Positions 25,442 through 34,805 are shown, counted from the first letter of the stretch. The stretch is DNA of 64,000 bases from Anaerovibrio sp. JC8 (GCF_002100115.1 NZ_ANBM01000003.1:124001-188000), one strand, 5' to 3'. Numbers and translations are program-made. The notes: generated from the sequence alone by a model not told the origin.

Positions 25442-26383
25442 TTACTTAAGCAAATCCACTACCAGATCCTTGTAGGAGAACTCCTGCTTAATAAGGCCCT
25501 TGCTGTTCATCCACTTCATGCAGTCCACTACGTCCTTTTCCTTTGGCAGACCAGCTTCACGATACTTAGGCAGCTTCAGTGCAGTCTTGGCAACAGCAGG
25601 GAAACCGCTCTTTTCGATAATCAGGTCCATGTATTCATCCTGAGGATGCTCATTAAGATACTTAACAGCCTTGTTATAAGCACGATAGAAAGCCTGAAGC
25701 TCAGCCTTCTTGTTATCTACAGCCTTGGCGGTGAACATCATAACGCCAGGATTGATACCCATCTGCTCAGAATCAGTAATGAACTTGCAGCCGTTGGCTA
25801 CAGCGATGCTGCCCATTGGCTCCGGAAGAGTAGCTGCTGCCAGCTTGCCGTTCTGGAGCATTTCCAGACGGGTAGGAATCTGAGGAATAACCACCTTGTT
25901 GATGCTGTCTTCCTTCATGTTCTGGGACACGGAAATCTGATCGGTAACATACTCAATAATAGTGTTCTTGGATACAGCCACATCCTTGCCAACCAGATCA
26001 CGAGGGCTGGAAACGGCCTCATTCTTGCCGGCAATAAGCTTGTAGTCACCATCAGTATAAGCAGTAACCTTTACATCAAAGCCACCGCTCTTGGCAAATG
26101 CCACTGCCAACAGGTCAGAAATAGCACCATCAAGGTTGCCGCTCTGCAGGGCTGCATCACGGTCCATGGCACTCTTAAACTGCTGAATCTCAACCTTCAG
26201 GCCTTCCTCGGCAAAATAACCCTTTTCCTGGGCAATGATGATTGGCACGGAATCAATATCCGGCATAACGCCAACAGTGACGGTCTGCATTTCCTTATTA
26301 TTGGACTGCTGCTGACCACAGCCAGTTACCAGCAGGGCAAATACGCATATCAAAGACAATGCCAATACTAAATACTTTTTCAA
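25442..26383 (-). CDS. Lipoprotein substrate-binding protein, NitT/TauT family
   Basis: A 313-aa periplasmic binding lipoprotein. The signal peptide MKKYLVLALSLICVFALLV ends in the lipobox VTGC (lipid-bearing Cys22). The mature part is the NMT1/SsuA-like fold, with SVPIIIAQEKGYFAEEGLKV and a LDGAISD segment. The ligand cannot be predicted: sulfonate, nitrate, taurine and thiamine-precursor transporters all share the fold. The start is TTG at 26381-26383, eight bases after GGAGG; the upstream ATG at 26396-26398 overlaps that ribosome site and would give a poor signal peptide. Confidence 0.88.
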   Translation of the reverse strand: MKKYLVLALSLICVFALLVTGCGQQQSNNKEMQTVTVGVMPDIDSVPIIIAQEKGYFAEEGLKVEIQQFKSAMDRDAALQSGNLDGAISDLLAVAFAKSGGFDVKVTAYTDGDYKLIAGKNEAVSSPRDLVGKDVAVSKNTIIEYVTDQISVSQNMKEDSINKVVIPQIPTRLEMLQNGKLAAATLPEPMGSIAVANGCKFITDSEQMGINPGVMMFTAKAVDNKKAELQAFYRAYNKAVKYLNEHPQDEYMDLIIEKSGFPAVAKTALKLPKYREAGLPKEKDVVDCMKWMNSKGLIKQEFSYKDLVVDLLK

Positions 26384-26446
26384 TGTAAAAACCTCCATAT
26401 TTATGTTGTTTAAAAACCGAACCGACATGTTGCCAATTCAGCAGCA

Positions 26447-27256
26447 TTAACGGTTAAAAAGGGAGATACCCTGCTCCAGATAATGAACAATAGTATCAAT
26501 TAATCCCTTGTTTTCATTATAAACCCGTTCAGCCTCCTCCTTGGTACGAATAGCCTTCTGGCGCATAGCTTCCAGCTCATCCAGCTGACGGTTTACCTCC
26601 TCATAGGTTTCCTTGGCCTCCTGAATGGAACGGTTCAGCTCCTCAACCTTGCTGAGGGCCTTCTCCTCTTCCTTGGCTGAGGCCTGGGCATCCTTTTTCT
26701 CCTGGGCTTCCTTGCCAGTCAGCTTATCAAAGACCTTTTCGGCACCGGACTTGTCCTTCTGGTCCTTATTCAGCTGCTCATTTTTGCCCTTTAGCTTATC
26801 CGCCTCAGATTTTGCGGCCTGCTGCTGGGCTTCCAAATCCTTGATACGCTGATCCAGCTGCTTCTTTTGGGAATTGAGATCACTTTGCTTGCCCTCGGCA
26901 GTACGGGCATCCCTTTCGGATATTTCCTGCTGGGTCTTCAGCTGGGCATCCCTGGAGGTCTGCTCGCTGACATAGCCGGAAATAAACAGCCCCACCATCA
27001 TGGCCACAACGAAGGCCAGTAAAAGTGTAAATACCAGCTTGCCCTTACCACTTTTTTTAGGTGGTTTGGGCGGCATACCATTATTAGGTGGCTGATGATG
27101 GGATTGGCCAGGACCATTAGTGGCCTGGTGACGATGACGTACATTAACCGGCTCCAGACGACGCACCTGATTGTAATTAATCAGCTGAGTCTTCTGGTCC
27201 TCCATGTCATCAGTTACCCGGGGTATGGGCTGGGTTTTATCCAAATTGTCACTCAT
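26447..27256 (-). CDS. Unknown membrane-anchored coiled-coil protein
   Basis: A 269-aa protein not assignable to a named family. Residues 1-75 are cytoplasmic and polar with a His/Gln/Pro-rich patch; a single membrane segment lies at about 77-98 (KLVFTLLLAFVVAMMVGLFI). Residues 105-260 form a long coiled coil with heptad-like K/E/Q-rich sequence (LNSQKKQLDQRIKDLEAQQQ). It sits 33 bases after the DUF2939 gene and is probably in its operon. The topology suggests a scaffold or spacer in the cell envelope. Confidence 0.8.
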   Translation of the reverse strand: MSDNLDKTQPIPRVTDDMEDQKTQLINYNQVRRLEPVNVRHRHQATNGPGQSHHQPPNNGMPPKPPKKSGKGKLVFTLLLAFVVAMMVGLFISGYVSEQTSRDAQLKTQQEISERDARTAEGKQSDLNSQKKQLDQRIKDLEAQQQAAKSEADKLKGKNEQLNKDQKDKSGAEKVFDKLTGKEAQEKKDAQASAKEEEKALSKVEELNRSIQEAKETYEEVNRQLDELEAMRQKAIRTKEEAERVYNENKGLIDTIVHYLEQGISLFNR

Positions 27257-27289
27257 TTAATCTATCATCCTTACTTGTATTCATACTTG

Positions 27290-28339
27290 CTATTTAATAT
27301 GTGAATTAACCTGGCGGGTCAGAAGCTCCGCTTCCTTTTCCAGGGTCTTGGCCTGCTTCAATGAAGCATCAGCCGTGCGGATAGTGGATGCGTTTTTATC
27401 ATCCATCCACTTGGCATAGCCCTGGGCATAGTCAATATGTAAATCACAGATTTTGATGCGAAGTCTATGCAATGAACCGGCAGCCGCTGGAACATTCATA
27501 TCCTCCAGCTCCCCTTTTCGGGCCTGCCACTCCGGCACTACCCCATCCAGCATTAGCTTCTTCAATGCCTTACGGGTATCGTCACTGCCCAAAGAACCGC
27601 TGCCAAGAATGTTGCTGGCATCCTGCTCCAGAGACATAACCTTGGCATCATGCTTGGTCATAATGGCCGCAGACTGTTCCAGATATACCTTCACGTGATC
27701 ACGGCGGGAATGGTTAACCATGGTAATGAAATCCTTTAAATTGGTGATTTCATAAAGCTGCCAGCCCCCATTATCCTTTTTGACAAATTCCATGTCCAGA
27801 ATAAATTCTTCGTTGGCTTCCTCCTGGAAGACCCGCACCTTGGCCACAGCAGTACCGTTATCGCCATCCACGGCCATACTGTCCAGCCCCCTGAAGGAGG
27901 TGGATCCAATACCGGATTTTTGCACTACCATATCGGCATCAATGCCGCCAGCCCCTTCACTGTTGCCGGTCTTGGTCCACTGGCCATATTCCACGTAATT
28001 GTCAATGGCCATCTGAAGGCTCATGCTGACCGGTGCCTTAAACATACGGGTAAAGCTGCTGACTGCATCCTTGGCATCTCCCACCGCAGGAATGTTGGCA
28101 TCCACCAAGCCTTCCAGCAGAGCGTCGCTGCTGGTATCCAGCAGGTGCTCAAAATCGATGTATTTTCTTATCTTGTCCTTGTCATGATTCTCAACACATT
28201 CCTGAATCATTTTTAAGGCATACTCCGGGGTGTTGGTATAATATGTGGCATACCACCAGGCCCCTCCAGCGGCCGCCACCAATACAACGGCCAAAATCGC
28301 CAAGAGTCTATACTTGACAGAACGTGCAAAGCTGCTCAT
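27290..28339 (-). CDS. DUF2939-like membrane-anchored protein
   Basis: A 349-aa protein with an N-terminal membrane anchor (about 11-31, LLAILAVVLVAAAGGAWWY) and a large extracytoplasmic part. Residues 36-70 (NTPEYALKMIQECVENHDKD...KYIDFEHLL) match the pattern of DUF2939 proteins, in which a small domain follows the anchor. The C-terminal 120 residues are helical. Function unknown. It precedes the coiled-coil membrane protein and may form an envelope complex with it. Confidence 0.75.
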   Translation of the reverse strand: MSSFARSVKYRLLAILAVVLVAAAGGAWWYATYYTNTPEYALKMIQECVENHDKDKIRKYIDFEHLLDTSSDALLEGLVDANIPAVGDAKDAVSSFTRMFKAPVSMSLQMAIDNYVEYGQWTKTGNSEGAGGIDADMVVQKSGIGSTSFRGLDSMAVDGDNGTAVAKVRVFQEEANEEFILDMEFVKKDNGGWQLYEITNLKDFITMVNHSRRDHVKVYLEQSAAIMTKHDAKVMSLEQDASNILGSGSLGSDDTRKALKKLMLDGVVPEWQARKGELEDMNVPAAAGSLHRLRIKICDLHIDYAQGYAKWMDDKNASTIRTADASLKQAKTLEKEAELLTRQVNSHIK

Positions 28340-28415
28340 ACTGACACTTCCTCTTTTATTTACTGTATATAAAAAATATAATTGCTGTCATTACTTTTCA
28401 TGGTGAACTGACACA

Positions 28416-29492
28416 TTATTCGACAATAATGCCGCCACCTACCACCTGGTCGCCGTCGTAGAATACTACGGACTGCCCCGGTGTAACGGCCCGCTGCGGG
28501 CTGTCAAAGGTGACCTTAACCCGGCCATTTTCCAGAGGTGCCACAGTGCCCAAGCCCTCACGGGCTCCGTAGCGAATGCGGGCATTAACCTTTACAGGTC
28601 CAGTTAATTCATCAAAGGCCAGCCAATTCATGTTTTCGGCTATAAGGCTTTCTGCAAATACTGACTGATTTGGCCCTACCACAACCTGATTTTTTGCCAT
28701 GTCCAGCTTCACCACGTAAAGAGGCTCCGGATATGCAATCCCCAAGCCCTTGCGCTGACCTATGGTATAAAGTGGCACCCCTTCATGGTGTCCTAATACG
28801 GTACCATCCACATGGACAATATCACCGGGCTTAAGGCACTGAGGCCGGAACCGACGCAGCATAGCCTTGTAATCATCATCCGGAACAAAGCAGACCTCCT
28901 GGCTTTCCGCCTTTTTGGCCACTGCCAGACCATACTTTTCTGCCAGTGCCCTGGTTTTAACCTTGGTAAATTCGCCCAATGGCAAAATTATATGCTGTAA
29001 AACATCCTGTTTTACACGATATAGGGCATAGGACTGGTCCTTATGCTTATCCACTCCGCAATAAAGGCCGTAGCGGCCATTTTCATCCTGCTTCACCCGG
29101 GCATAGTGACCGGTGGCAAAATAATCAGCCCCCAGCTCCTGGGCTTTACTTAAAAGAGCACCAAACTTTATCTGAGGATTGCAGGCTACACACGGATTTG
29201 GTGTACGGCCTTGGGCATATTCATCCAAAAAGTAATCAATAACCTTGTTTTGGAACATCTCCCGAAAATCCGCCACGTAATGCCTAATGCCCAGCTGCTC
29301 CGCTACCCGCTGAGCATCCTTAACTGAAACCAGTGCTGCTGCCTCAGCCTCCGGCGAAAGGCAAAAGCCGCGGCCTTCATCACTGAGCCGCATAGTAATG
29401 CCGATAACCTCATAGCCCTGCTCCTGTAAAAGAGTCGCGACCAGAGAGCTATCTACCCCGCCACTCATGGCAACAGCCACTTTTTTCTTCAT
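28416..29492 (-). CDS. mnmA: tRNA-specific 2-thiouridylase MnmA
   Basis: A 358-aa enzyme that thiolates U34 of tRNA-Lys, Glu and Gln. The PP-loop SGGVDSS is at 10-16; the catalytic cysteines are C101 (in NPCVACN) and the one in EVCFVPD near 200; the IGQRKGLG and C-terminal beta-barrel blocks follow. The ATG at 29490-29492 has GGGAGG seven bases upstream. Its promoter region is a copy of the hairpin-promoter element also found before the DUF896 gene. Confidence 0.97.
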   Translation of the reverse strand: MKKKVAVAMSGGVDSSLVATLLQEQGYEVIGITMRLSDEGRGFCLSPEAEAAALVSVKDAQRVAEQLGIRHYVADFREMFQNKVIDYFLDEYAQGRTPNPCVACNPQIKFGALLSKAQELGADYFATGHYARVKQDENGRYGLYCGVDKHKDQSYALYRVKQDVLQHIILPLGEFTKVKTRALAEKYGLAVAKKAESQEVCFVPDDDYKAMLRRFRPQCLKPGDIVHVDGTVLGHHEGVPLYTIGQRKGLGIAYPEPLYVVKLDMAKNQVVVGPNQSVFAESLIAENMNWLAFDELTGPVKVNARIRYGAREGLGTVAPLENGRVKVTFDSPQRAVTPGQSVVFYDGDQVVGGGIIVE

Positions 29493-29536
29493 ATAAAAAC
29501 CTCCCAGGGACATAACTTGCCTTGTATACCTACTAT

Positions 29537-29620
29537 ATTATAACGCAATTGTTCATATTTTTCTTCTTAAAGAAGAAAAATATTCCAATCAGCGTTTCAA
29601 CTCGACATTTTATGTCGAGT
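29537..29620 (-). repeat. Third copy (C) of the hairpin-promoter element, upstream of mnmA
   Basis: Read on the minus strand: an 8-bp hairpin CTCGACAT/ATGTCGAG (29601-29619), GTTGAAACGC, GGAATATTTTTC, a second hairpin (TTCTT/AAGAA centre), GAAAAATATGAACA, then TTGCGTTATAAT with the -10 box at 29537-29542. The order and sequence match copy B at 21547-21610 except that the hairpin centre is different, which preserves pairing with changed bases. The element supplies the promoter of mnmA. Confidence 0.75.
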
Positions 29621-29683
29621 TATATAACCTATCATACCCATCGTCAAAAGCTTTAGGGCATTTCCCACCTTGTCTTAAATTTC

Positions 29684-29721
29684 CTTTAGTTATTTTTGTA
29701 AGTCTGCTAAAATAACTAAAG
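29684..29721. repeat. 13-bp inverted repeat upstream of tmcAL
   Basis: Arms CTTTAGTTATTTT (29684-29696) and AAAATAACTAAAG (29709-29721) are perfect and separated by 12 bases. The repeat lies 26 bases before the tmcAL start, where it could be an operator or a leader hairpin. No protein can be named for it. Confidence 0.6.
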
Positions 29722-29747
29722 AAATATTATATTTTACGGTGACGGTT

Positions 29748-30998
29748 ATGATTACAGGAATAATTGCAGAATACAATCCATTTCACAATGGACATCTCTA
29801 TCAAATAAACAAAGTGCGGGAGCTTTACGGCCACGATACCGGTATCGTGGCCTGTATAAGTGGCGGACTGACCCAGCGTGGCGAGACTCCTATATTGGAC
29901 AAGTGGCAACGGGCCGCATTGGCTGTGGAGAACGGCGTCAATCTGGTGCTGGAGCTTCCGGCCATATTCGCAGGCCGCAGTGCCCAACACTTTGCCTTTG
30001 GCGGTGTATCACTGCTCCATAAGCTGGGGGTTGTGGACCGATTGGTGTTTAGCACTGAATATCCAGACATCGAACAGCTGAGCAAGGCAGCCTCCATCGA
30101 TATAGACCTGTATCGGGCTGAGCTGCAGTTTATGATGAAGCAGGGACAATCCTATGCCAGTGCTCTGCCCCAGGTTATGTCCCGTATAACAGGCATTGAC
30201 GTCGATATTTTCAAGGAGCCTAATACCATTTTGGGCATAGAATATATTAAGGCCTTGAAGCATCTTTCCTCTTCCATGGAGCCGGTGGCCATTCAGCGTA
30301 TAGGCACCAGTCATACTGACACGGAGATAGCCAACGGCTTTGCCAGTGGTACTGCCATAAGGGAGCTGATGACCAATGCAGCAGAAACGGATACCTCCGC
30401 CGGCATATCGCAGGAAATCAGGGAAAGACTGCAGTCCGTGGTTCCTGAGGCTACCTATAATAAGTTAATTTCCCTGTCTCCTTCTGACTTTAACCGGCTC
30501 TACCCTACGCTACAGCTAAAATTATTAAATAGCCGTCCAAAGGAGCTGGCAGAGATTTATTCCATGAACGAAGGAATGGAATATAAATTAATGGAAGCCG
30601 CCACTGCCCCAACCATGACGGAGTTTGTGGACAGCCTGCTGAGCAAGCGTTACCAGCGGAGCCGCATTAATAGGCTGGTTAATTATATTCTGTTGGATTT
30701 AACGAAGGATCTGGTAGCGGAAGCAGAACGGACCGGCGTCACCTATGGCCGGGTGCTGGCCTTTGATGACCGCGGCCGTGAAATCATGAAGGAAATAAAA
30801 AAAGTGTCCGCTTTGCCACTTGTAACCAAGGTAAGCCAATACATAAATCAGCGGGATTTTATCAACAAATATCTCACCACACCACTGCAGCGTCAGCTGC
30901 ATGTGGATATACAATACAACAATCTCTACGAGCTGGGACAGCAAAAGCCACAGCTTAACAAGGATTTTGTGACTTCACCCTTCTATTATTCAAGATAA
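29748..30998 (+). CDS. tmcAL: tRNA(Met) cytidine acetate ligase TmcAL (YlbM)
   Basis: A 416-aa nucleotidyltransferase-fold enzyme. Bacillus TmcAL makes N4-acetylcytidine at the wobble base of elongator tRNA-Met using acetate and ATP. The N-terminus IIAEYNPFHNGHLYQI carries the HxGH nucleotidyltransferase motif, and SGGLTQRGETPILDKWQRA is the family's second block; length matches. The ATG at 29748 fits homologues, which begin M-x-x-x-GIIAEYNPFHNGH, with GGTG just upstream; a GTG at 29739 is an in-frame alternative. It is divergent from mnmA, another tRNA-modification gene. Confidence 0.93.
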   Translation: MITGIIAEYNPFHNGHLYQINKVRELYGHDTGIVACISGGLTQRGETPILDKWQRAALAVENGVNLVLELPAIFAGRSAQHFAFGGVSLLHKLGVVDRLVFSTEYPDIEQLSKAASIDIDLYRAELQFMMKQGQSYASALPQVMSRITGIDVDIFKEPNTILGIEYIKALKHLSSSMEPVAIQRIGTSHTDTEIANGFASGTAIRELMTNAAETDTSAGISQEIRERLQSVVPEATYNKLISLSPSDFNRLYPTLQLKLLNSRPKELAEIYSMNEGMEYKLMEAATAPTMTEFVDSLLSKRYQRSRINRLVNYILLDLTKDLVAEAERTGVTYGRVLAFDDRGREIMKEIKKVSALPLVTKVSQYINQRDFINKYLTTPLQRQLHVDIQYNNLYELGQQKPQLNKDFVTSPFYYSR

Positions 30999-31030
30999 TA
31001 TCGATTGCCAGGCAAATGGCACATAACAAA

Positions 31031-31070
31031 AGTACCGCCGGTCCATAAAACAGGACCGACGGTATTTTTT
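31031..31070 (+). terminator. Terminator between tmcAL and ndh (probably bidirectional)
   Basis: The stem TACCGCCGGTCC/GGACCGACGGTA has one mismatch and an 8-base loop and is followed on the plus strand by six Ts. A weaker T run on the minus strand could also serve ndh. Confidence 0.88.
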
Positions 31071-31083
31071 ATTGAGCGTTGGA

Positions 31084-32349
31084 TTATTTCTCAAGCTCTT
31101 CAAATTTAATGTTGGTTATTATACGACCAAGGCGGGCACCGGAAATAAAGTTCCAGAACCACTTGATGCCCACGGTGATATCCTCGTGAGCCCCCTCAAG
31201 CCGCATGAGATGCAGGAACATCCAGATAACCCATGCCAGGAAGCCGCCAATTTTCAGTGCCCCCCAGGAAACAACAGCCTCACAGCGGCCAATTGTGGCC
31301 ATGCTGCCGTAGTCCTTGTACACAAATTCCTGCAGCTTTTCGCCCTTGATCATGCGGATAATATTATCCACTGCAGCCCTTGCCTCCTGATTGGCCACAG
31401 GAGCCACTGTAGGCAATGGCCGGCCATCCTGCAGGAAGTGGGCATTATCACCGATGGCAAATATTTCCGGATAGCCAGGAACCTGCAGAGTCTTTTCCAC
31501 GATAACACGGCCTGCCCTGTCACACTCGGCACCAATGGTTGATGCCAAATCATGGGCCCGGACACCAGCCGCCCAAATAACGGTCTTGCTTGGAATAAAG
31601 GTACCATCCTTGAGGGTAAGGCCATCCTCACTGCAGTCTGCCACCTGGGTATTCAGCATAACCTCAACACCCTTCTTCCGCAATACATCCAAGGTGTATT
31701 TCTGAAGCTTTTCAGGCATCATCGGCAGTACCCTGTCTGTTGCCTCAATAAGCTTAATGCTTACTTCATCGAAATTGAGGTTAGGATAGTCCAGCTTCTG
31801 CACAGCCACCAACTCAGCCAAGGCTCCCGCTTCCTCTACACCGGTCGGACCGCCGCCAACACAGATAAAGGTCAGCATCTTGCGACGCTCTTCCTCACTG
31901 TCCTCCTGCTTATTGGCACGTTCAAACATATGAAGGGCATGATTGCGGATATGCAGGGCCTCCTGAATGGTTTTCATGCCGTAGGAATACTTCTCCACGT
32001 TTTTCATACCAAAGAAATTATTGGTAGCCCCGGCAGCCACAATTAGGTAATCATAGGAAATGTCACCGTGGTTGGTGTGAAGAATCTTATTTTTGCCGTC
32101 AATTCCCGTAGCCTTGGCCATAAACAGATCCATATTTTTCCGCTTACGGAACATGGCTCTTACCGGGAAGGAAATATCATCTGTGGAAAGCACCGCTGTA
32201 GATAACTGATACAAAAGTGGCTGGAACAGATGATAATTAGTTCTGTCAACCAGAGTAATCCTTACGTTGACATTCCTAAGGGCCTTCATGGCCGCAACAC
32301 CGCCAAAGCCTGCACCAACTATAACAACATGAGGTAATTTCTCAGTCAA
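31084..32349 (-). CDS. ndh: Type II NADH dehydrogenase
   Basis: A 421-aa NDH-2-type flavoprotein that passes electrons from NADH to quinone without pumping protons. The FAD-binding VIVGAGFGG is at 9-17, the NAD-binding CVGGGPTGVE near 165, and AIGDNAHF near 300. The C-terminus has a hydrophobic amphipathic region for membrane attachment. The start is TTG at 32347-32349, seven bases after AAGGAG. An extended -10 box (TGATATAAT) lies near 32380-32390. Its presence in an otherwise anaerobe-looking gene set suggests menaquinone-linked respiration or oxygen tolerance. Confidence 0.92.
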   Translation of the reverse strand: MTEKLPHVVIVGAGFGGVAAMKALRNVNVRITLVDRTNYHLFQPLLYQLSTAVLSTDDISFPVRAMFRKRKNMDLFMAKATGIDGKNKILHTNHGDISYDYLIVAAGATNNFFGMKNVEKYSYGMKTIQEALHIRNHALHMFERANKQEDSEEERRKMLTFICVGGGPTGVEEAGALAELVAVQKLDYPNLNFDEVSIKLIEATDRVLPMMPEKLQKYTLDVLRKKGVEVMLNTQVADCSEDGLTLKDGTFIPSKTVIWAAGVRAHDLASTIGAECDRAGRVIVEKTLQVPGYPEIFAIGDNAHFLQDGRPLPTVAPVANQEARAAVDNIIRMIKGEKLQEFVYKDYGSMATIGRCEAVVSWGALKIGGFLAWVIWMFLHLMRLEGAHEDITVGIKWFWNFISGARLGRIITNIKFEELEK

Positions 32350-32436
32350 TATATATCGCTCCTTTTTTTAATATCATGATTAAGGTAGTTTATTATATCA
32401 CATCTTTGCAATAAATAATATACATAATATAAATCA

Positions 32437-32471
32437 TCCCTACAAGGCTTTTACACAAAATCTTGTAGGGA
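32437..32471 (-). terminator. Hairpin after the GntP permease gene
   Basis: A perfect 10-base stem TCCCTACAAG/CTTGTAGGGA with a 15-base loop, in the gap between ndh and gntP. It lies about 60 bases past the permease stop; the following bases are T/A-rich but not a clean T run, so termination is probable rather than certain. Confidence 0.5.
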
Positions 32472-32529
32472 CAATTATATTGAAAGTATGGGATATAAAA
32501 TGACTTATCTGAAAATAATCAGCTGATTA

Positions 32530-33876
32530 CTACATAAGTCCTGGCAATACATTCTGGAACATACTGAGTATCAGAATAATAACCAAGCCGGTTAAGCCAG
32601 CCACAAAACCACCTATGGTCCATGCCTTCATGGTTTGTGGGAAAGTAAAGCCGGAAAAACGGTTGATAACCCAGAAGCCGGAGTCATTTGGCAGGGATAA
32701 GCCAACACCGCCGCAGCAAATGGCCAAGCCTACCAATATTGGAGAAGCACCCATGGATTCAATGGATGGAGCAACAATTGCTGCTGTTGTAACAAGTGCC
32801 ACAGTAGCTGAACCCTGAGCAGCACGGAGAATCTGGCTCAGTGTAAAGCCAAGGATAATAAGTGGTACATTAAAATCATGCATAGTAGCAACAATGTAGT
32901 CACCGATACCAGTTGCATTGATAAGTGCACCAAAGCTGCCGCCTGCACCGGTAATCAAAAGTACCATACCAGCCTGGCTGGCGGCACCGGTAATCATTTC
33001 TTCTGCCGGCGATTTAAAATATTTCTTCAGAGTCAGCAATGCAACAACTACACCAAGGAACAGGGCAACATTCTTGTCACCGATAAAGGCACAAATCATG
33101 CCCAGGGTAGATTCCTTATCCAAAACGGCCCCTGCAACTGTACCAATCAAAATCAAAATAATAGGAAACAGTATCAGCATTATGGCCAAGGTTCCGGAGC
33201 AATGTTCACTGGACCGTCCATAATCCTCGGATAAATCAATGTTTTGCTTTTCATGACCACACTGCTCAGGAAAAAAATGCTTTACAGTCAGCTTGGAATA
33301 GAGCACACCACCCACCAGGGCAGCCGGAACGGCAACAATGATGGAATAAAGAACGAACGAGCCTACAGAAGCATTCAGTGCTCCAGCAACTGCCATTGGG
33401 CCCGGAGTAGGAATGATTATACAGTGACCAATAATAAGGCCAACGCCCAACGCTGTTACGAATCTTGCCAAAGGAATACCGGTTTTTTCAGATAACTGAC
33501 GGGCAAGATTTACAAGGATTACGAATGCTGCGTCAAAATACACCGGAATCGCAACGATAACGCCTGTCAAGGCCATGGCCAAAGGTGAATTTTTGACACC
33601 TATTTTCCTCAATGCCAGGCTTGCTATTTCTTCTGTTCCACCAGTCTGATACAACAGCTCACCCAGCATTATACCTAAAGCAATTACTATACCTATTCCG
33701 CCCAAAGTGCCACCAAAGCCGGATGACACACTGCTTAAAATTTTTGGTACAGGCAACCCTGCCGCTACACCAATAACCAAGGATGTTAAAATTAATGCCA
33801 AAAATGGATTCACCTTAAACTTGATAATCAACAGCATCAGTAAAATAATGCCGCTTAAGAAAATAACCATTAACAA
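32530..33876 (-). CDS. GntP-family permease (acid-sugar:H+ symporter)
   Basis: A 448-aa membrane protein with about 12-14 segments, of the gluconate permease (GntP) family. Conserved blocks include LGIMLGELLYQTGG, FDAAFVILVNLARQLSE, ITGAGGSFGALINATGIGDY and ICCGGVGLSLPNDSGFWVI. The TTG at 33874-33876 is preferred: GGGGGAG is six bases upstream, versus twelve for the ATG two codons on. It is the last gene after the dehydrogenase, kinase and aldolase, as in the ygbJKLMN clusters, so its cargo is probably a four-carbon acid sugar such as threonate or erythronate rather than gluconate. Confidence 0.9.
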   Translation of the reverse strand: MLMVIFLSGIILLMLLIIKFKVNPFLALILTSLVIGVAAGLPVPKILSSVSSGFGGTLGGIGIVIALGIMLGELLYQTGGTEEIASLALRKIGVKNSPLAMALTGVIVAIPVYFDAAFVILVNLARQLSEKTGIPLARFVTALGVGLIIGHCIIIPTPGPMAVAGALNASVGSFVLYSIIVAVPAALVGGVLYSKLTVKHFFPEQCGHEKQNIDLSEDYGRSSEHCSGTLAIMLILFPIILILIGTVAGAVLDKESTLGMICAFIGDKNVALFLGVVVALLTLKKYFKSPAEEMITGAASQAGMVLLITGAGGSFGALINATGIGDYIVATMHDFNVPLIILGFTLSQILRAAQGSATVALVTTAAIVAPSIESMGASPILVGLAICCGGVGLSLPNDSGFWVINRFSGFTFPQTMKAWTIGGFVAGLTGLVIILILSMFQNVLPGLM

Positions 33877-33959
33877 AAGAATCTCCCCCTTACTTTAAAA
33901 TTCTTTTTTGGATTAAGGTATATGACTTACGCCTAACAGCCATACACTTTTTTATCAGT

Positions 33960-34805
33960 TTAGCCCCTCTTAAATAGATCCATATATTGTTCCACTACAG
34001 CCGTCATCTGCTTTTCAGCCGCCTTGGTCATTGCTTCAAAGCGTGTGTTGGCATCTGTGTTGGCCCCCAGGAACTCGCGGGAAGCCTTTATTCCGGTAGT
34101 GGATACCTCAGTATTAATATTTATTTTTCTGATTCCCAATTCTATTGCCTTACGAAGCAATTCATCCGGAATCCCGGAGCTGCCATGCAATACCAATGGG
34201 ATATCTACAGCTTTATTTATACTGTCAAGCTGCCCAAAATCCAGCTTTGGCTCTCCCTTGTATATTCCGTGAGCATTGCCAATAGCTATTGCAAGAGCAT
34301 CTGCCCCGGATGTCCGGGAATATTGCCGGGCATCAGCCACGGAAGTGAAGCTCCCCTGCTCCCCCGTTGCTGCCGGTGTACCATCCTCCGGATTCATATA
34401 TCCCAGCTCGCCCTCCACACTGGCTCCCATACCATGGGCAATATCTGCCACATAACGGCTTTGCTCAATATTTTCTGCCAACGGCAGGGCTGAGCCATCG
34501 TACATGATGGAAGTAAAGCCTGCCTTTAAGGCCCGGAATATAGTCTCCAGCTTCTTGCTATGGTCCAGATGCAGAACCAATGGCAGCTCGCAGTGGGCTG
34601 CATAATAGCTGAACATGGATGCCATCGCTTCCAAAGGCATATGCTTATCATAGCTTTCCCCAAAAGATACAATAGCCGGAGATTGGGTATTTCTGGCCGC
34701 CGCCATAACAGCCTGAACCGATTCCACATTATACACATTGAAAGAACCAATGGCCATCTTCTTTTCCTCGGCCAACTGAAGGATTTCTTTCAAATTCATT
34801 AGCAT
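33960..34805 (-). CDS. Class II ketose-bisphosphate aldolase-like protein
   Basis: A 281-aa class II (zinc) aldolase of the fructose/tagatose-bisphosphate family. Visible are the N-terminal GSFNVYNVESVQAVM, LHLDHSK (catalytic Asp and a zinc-binding His), EGELGY, GNAHG and LHGSSGI with further zinc ligands, and ININTE for substrate phosphate binding. In this operon it should cleave the phosphorylated oxo-acid made by the dehydrogenase and kinase, with dihydroxyacetone phosphate as a likely product; that role is inferred from context. Fructose-bisphosphate itself is less likely. The ATG has AGGAGG eight bases upstream. Confidence 0.88.
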   Translation of the reverse strand: MLMNLKEILQLAEEKKMAIGSFNVYNVESVQAVMAAARNTQSPAIVSFGESYDKHMPLEAMASMFSYYAAHCELPLVLHLDHSKKLETIFRALKAGFTSIMYDGSALPLAENIEQSRYVADIAHGMGASVEGELGYMNPEDGTPAATGEQGSFTSVADARQYSRTSGADALAIAIGNAHGIYKGEPKLDFGQLDSINKAVDIPLVLHGSSGIPDELLRKAIELGIRKININTEVSTTGIKASREFLGANTDANTRFEAMTKAAEKQMTAVVEQYMDLFKRG

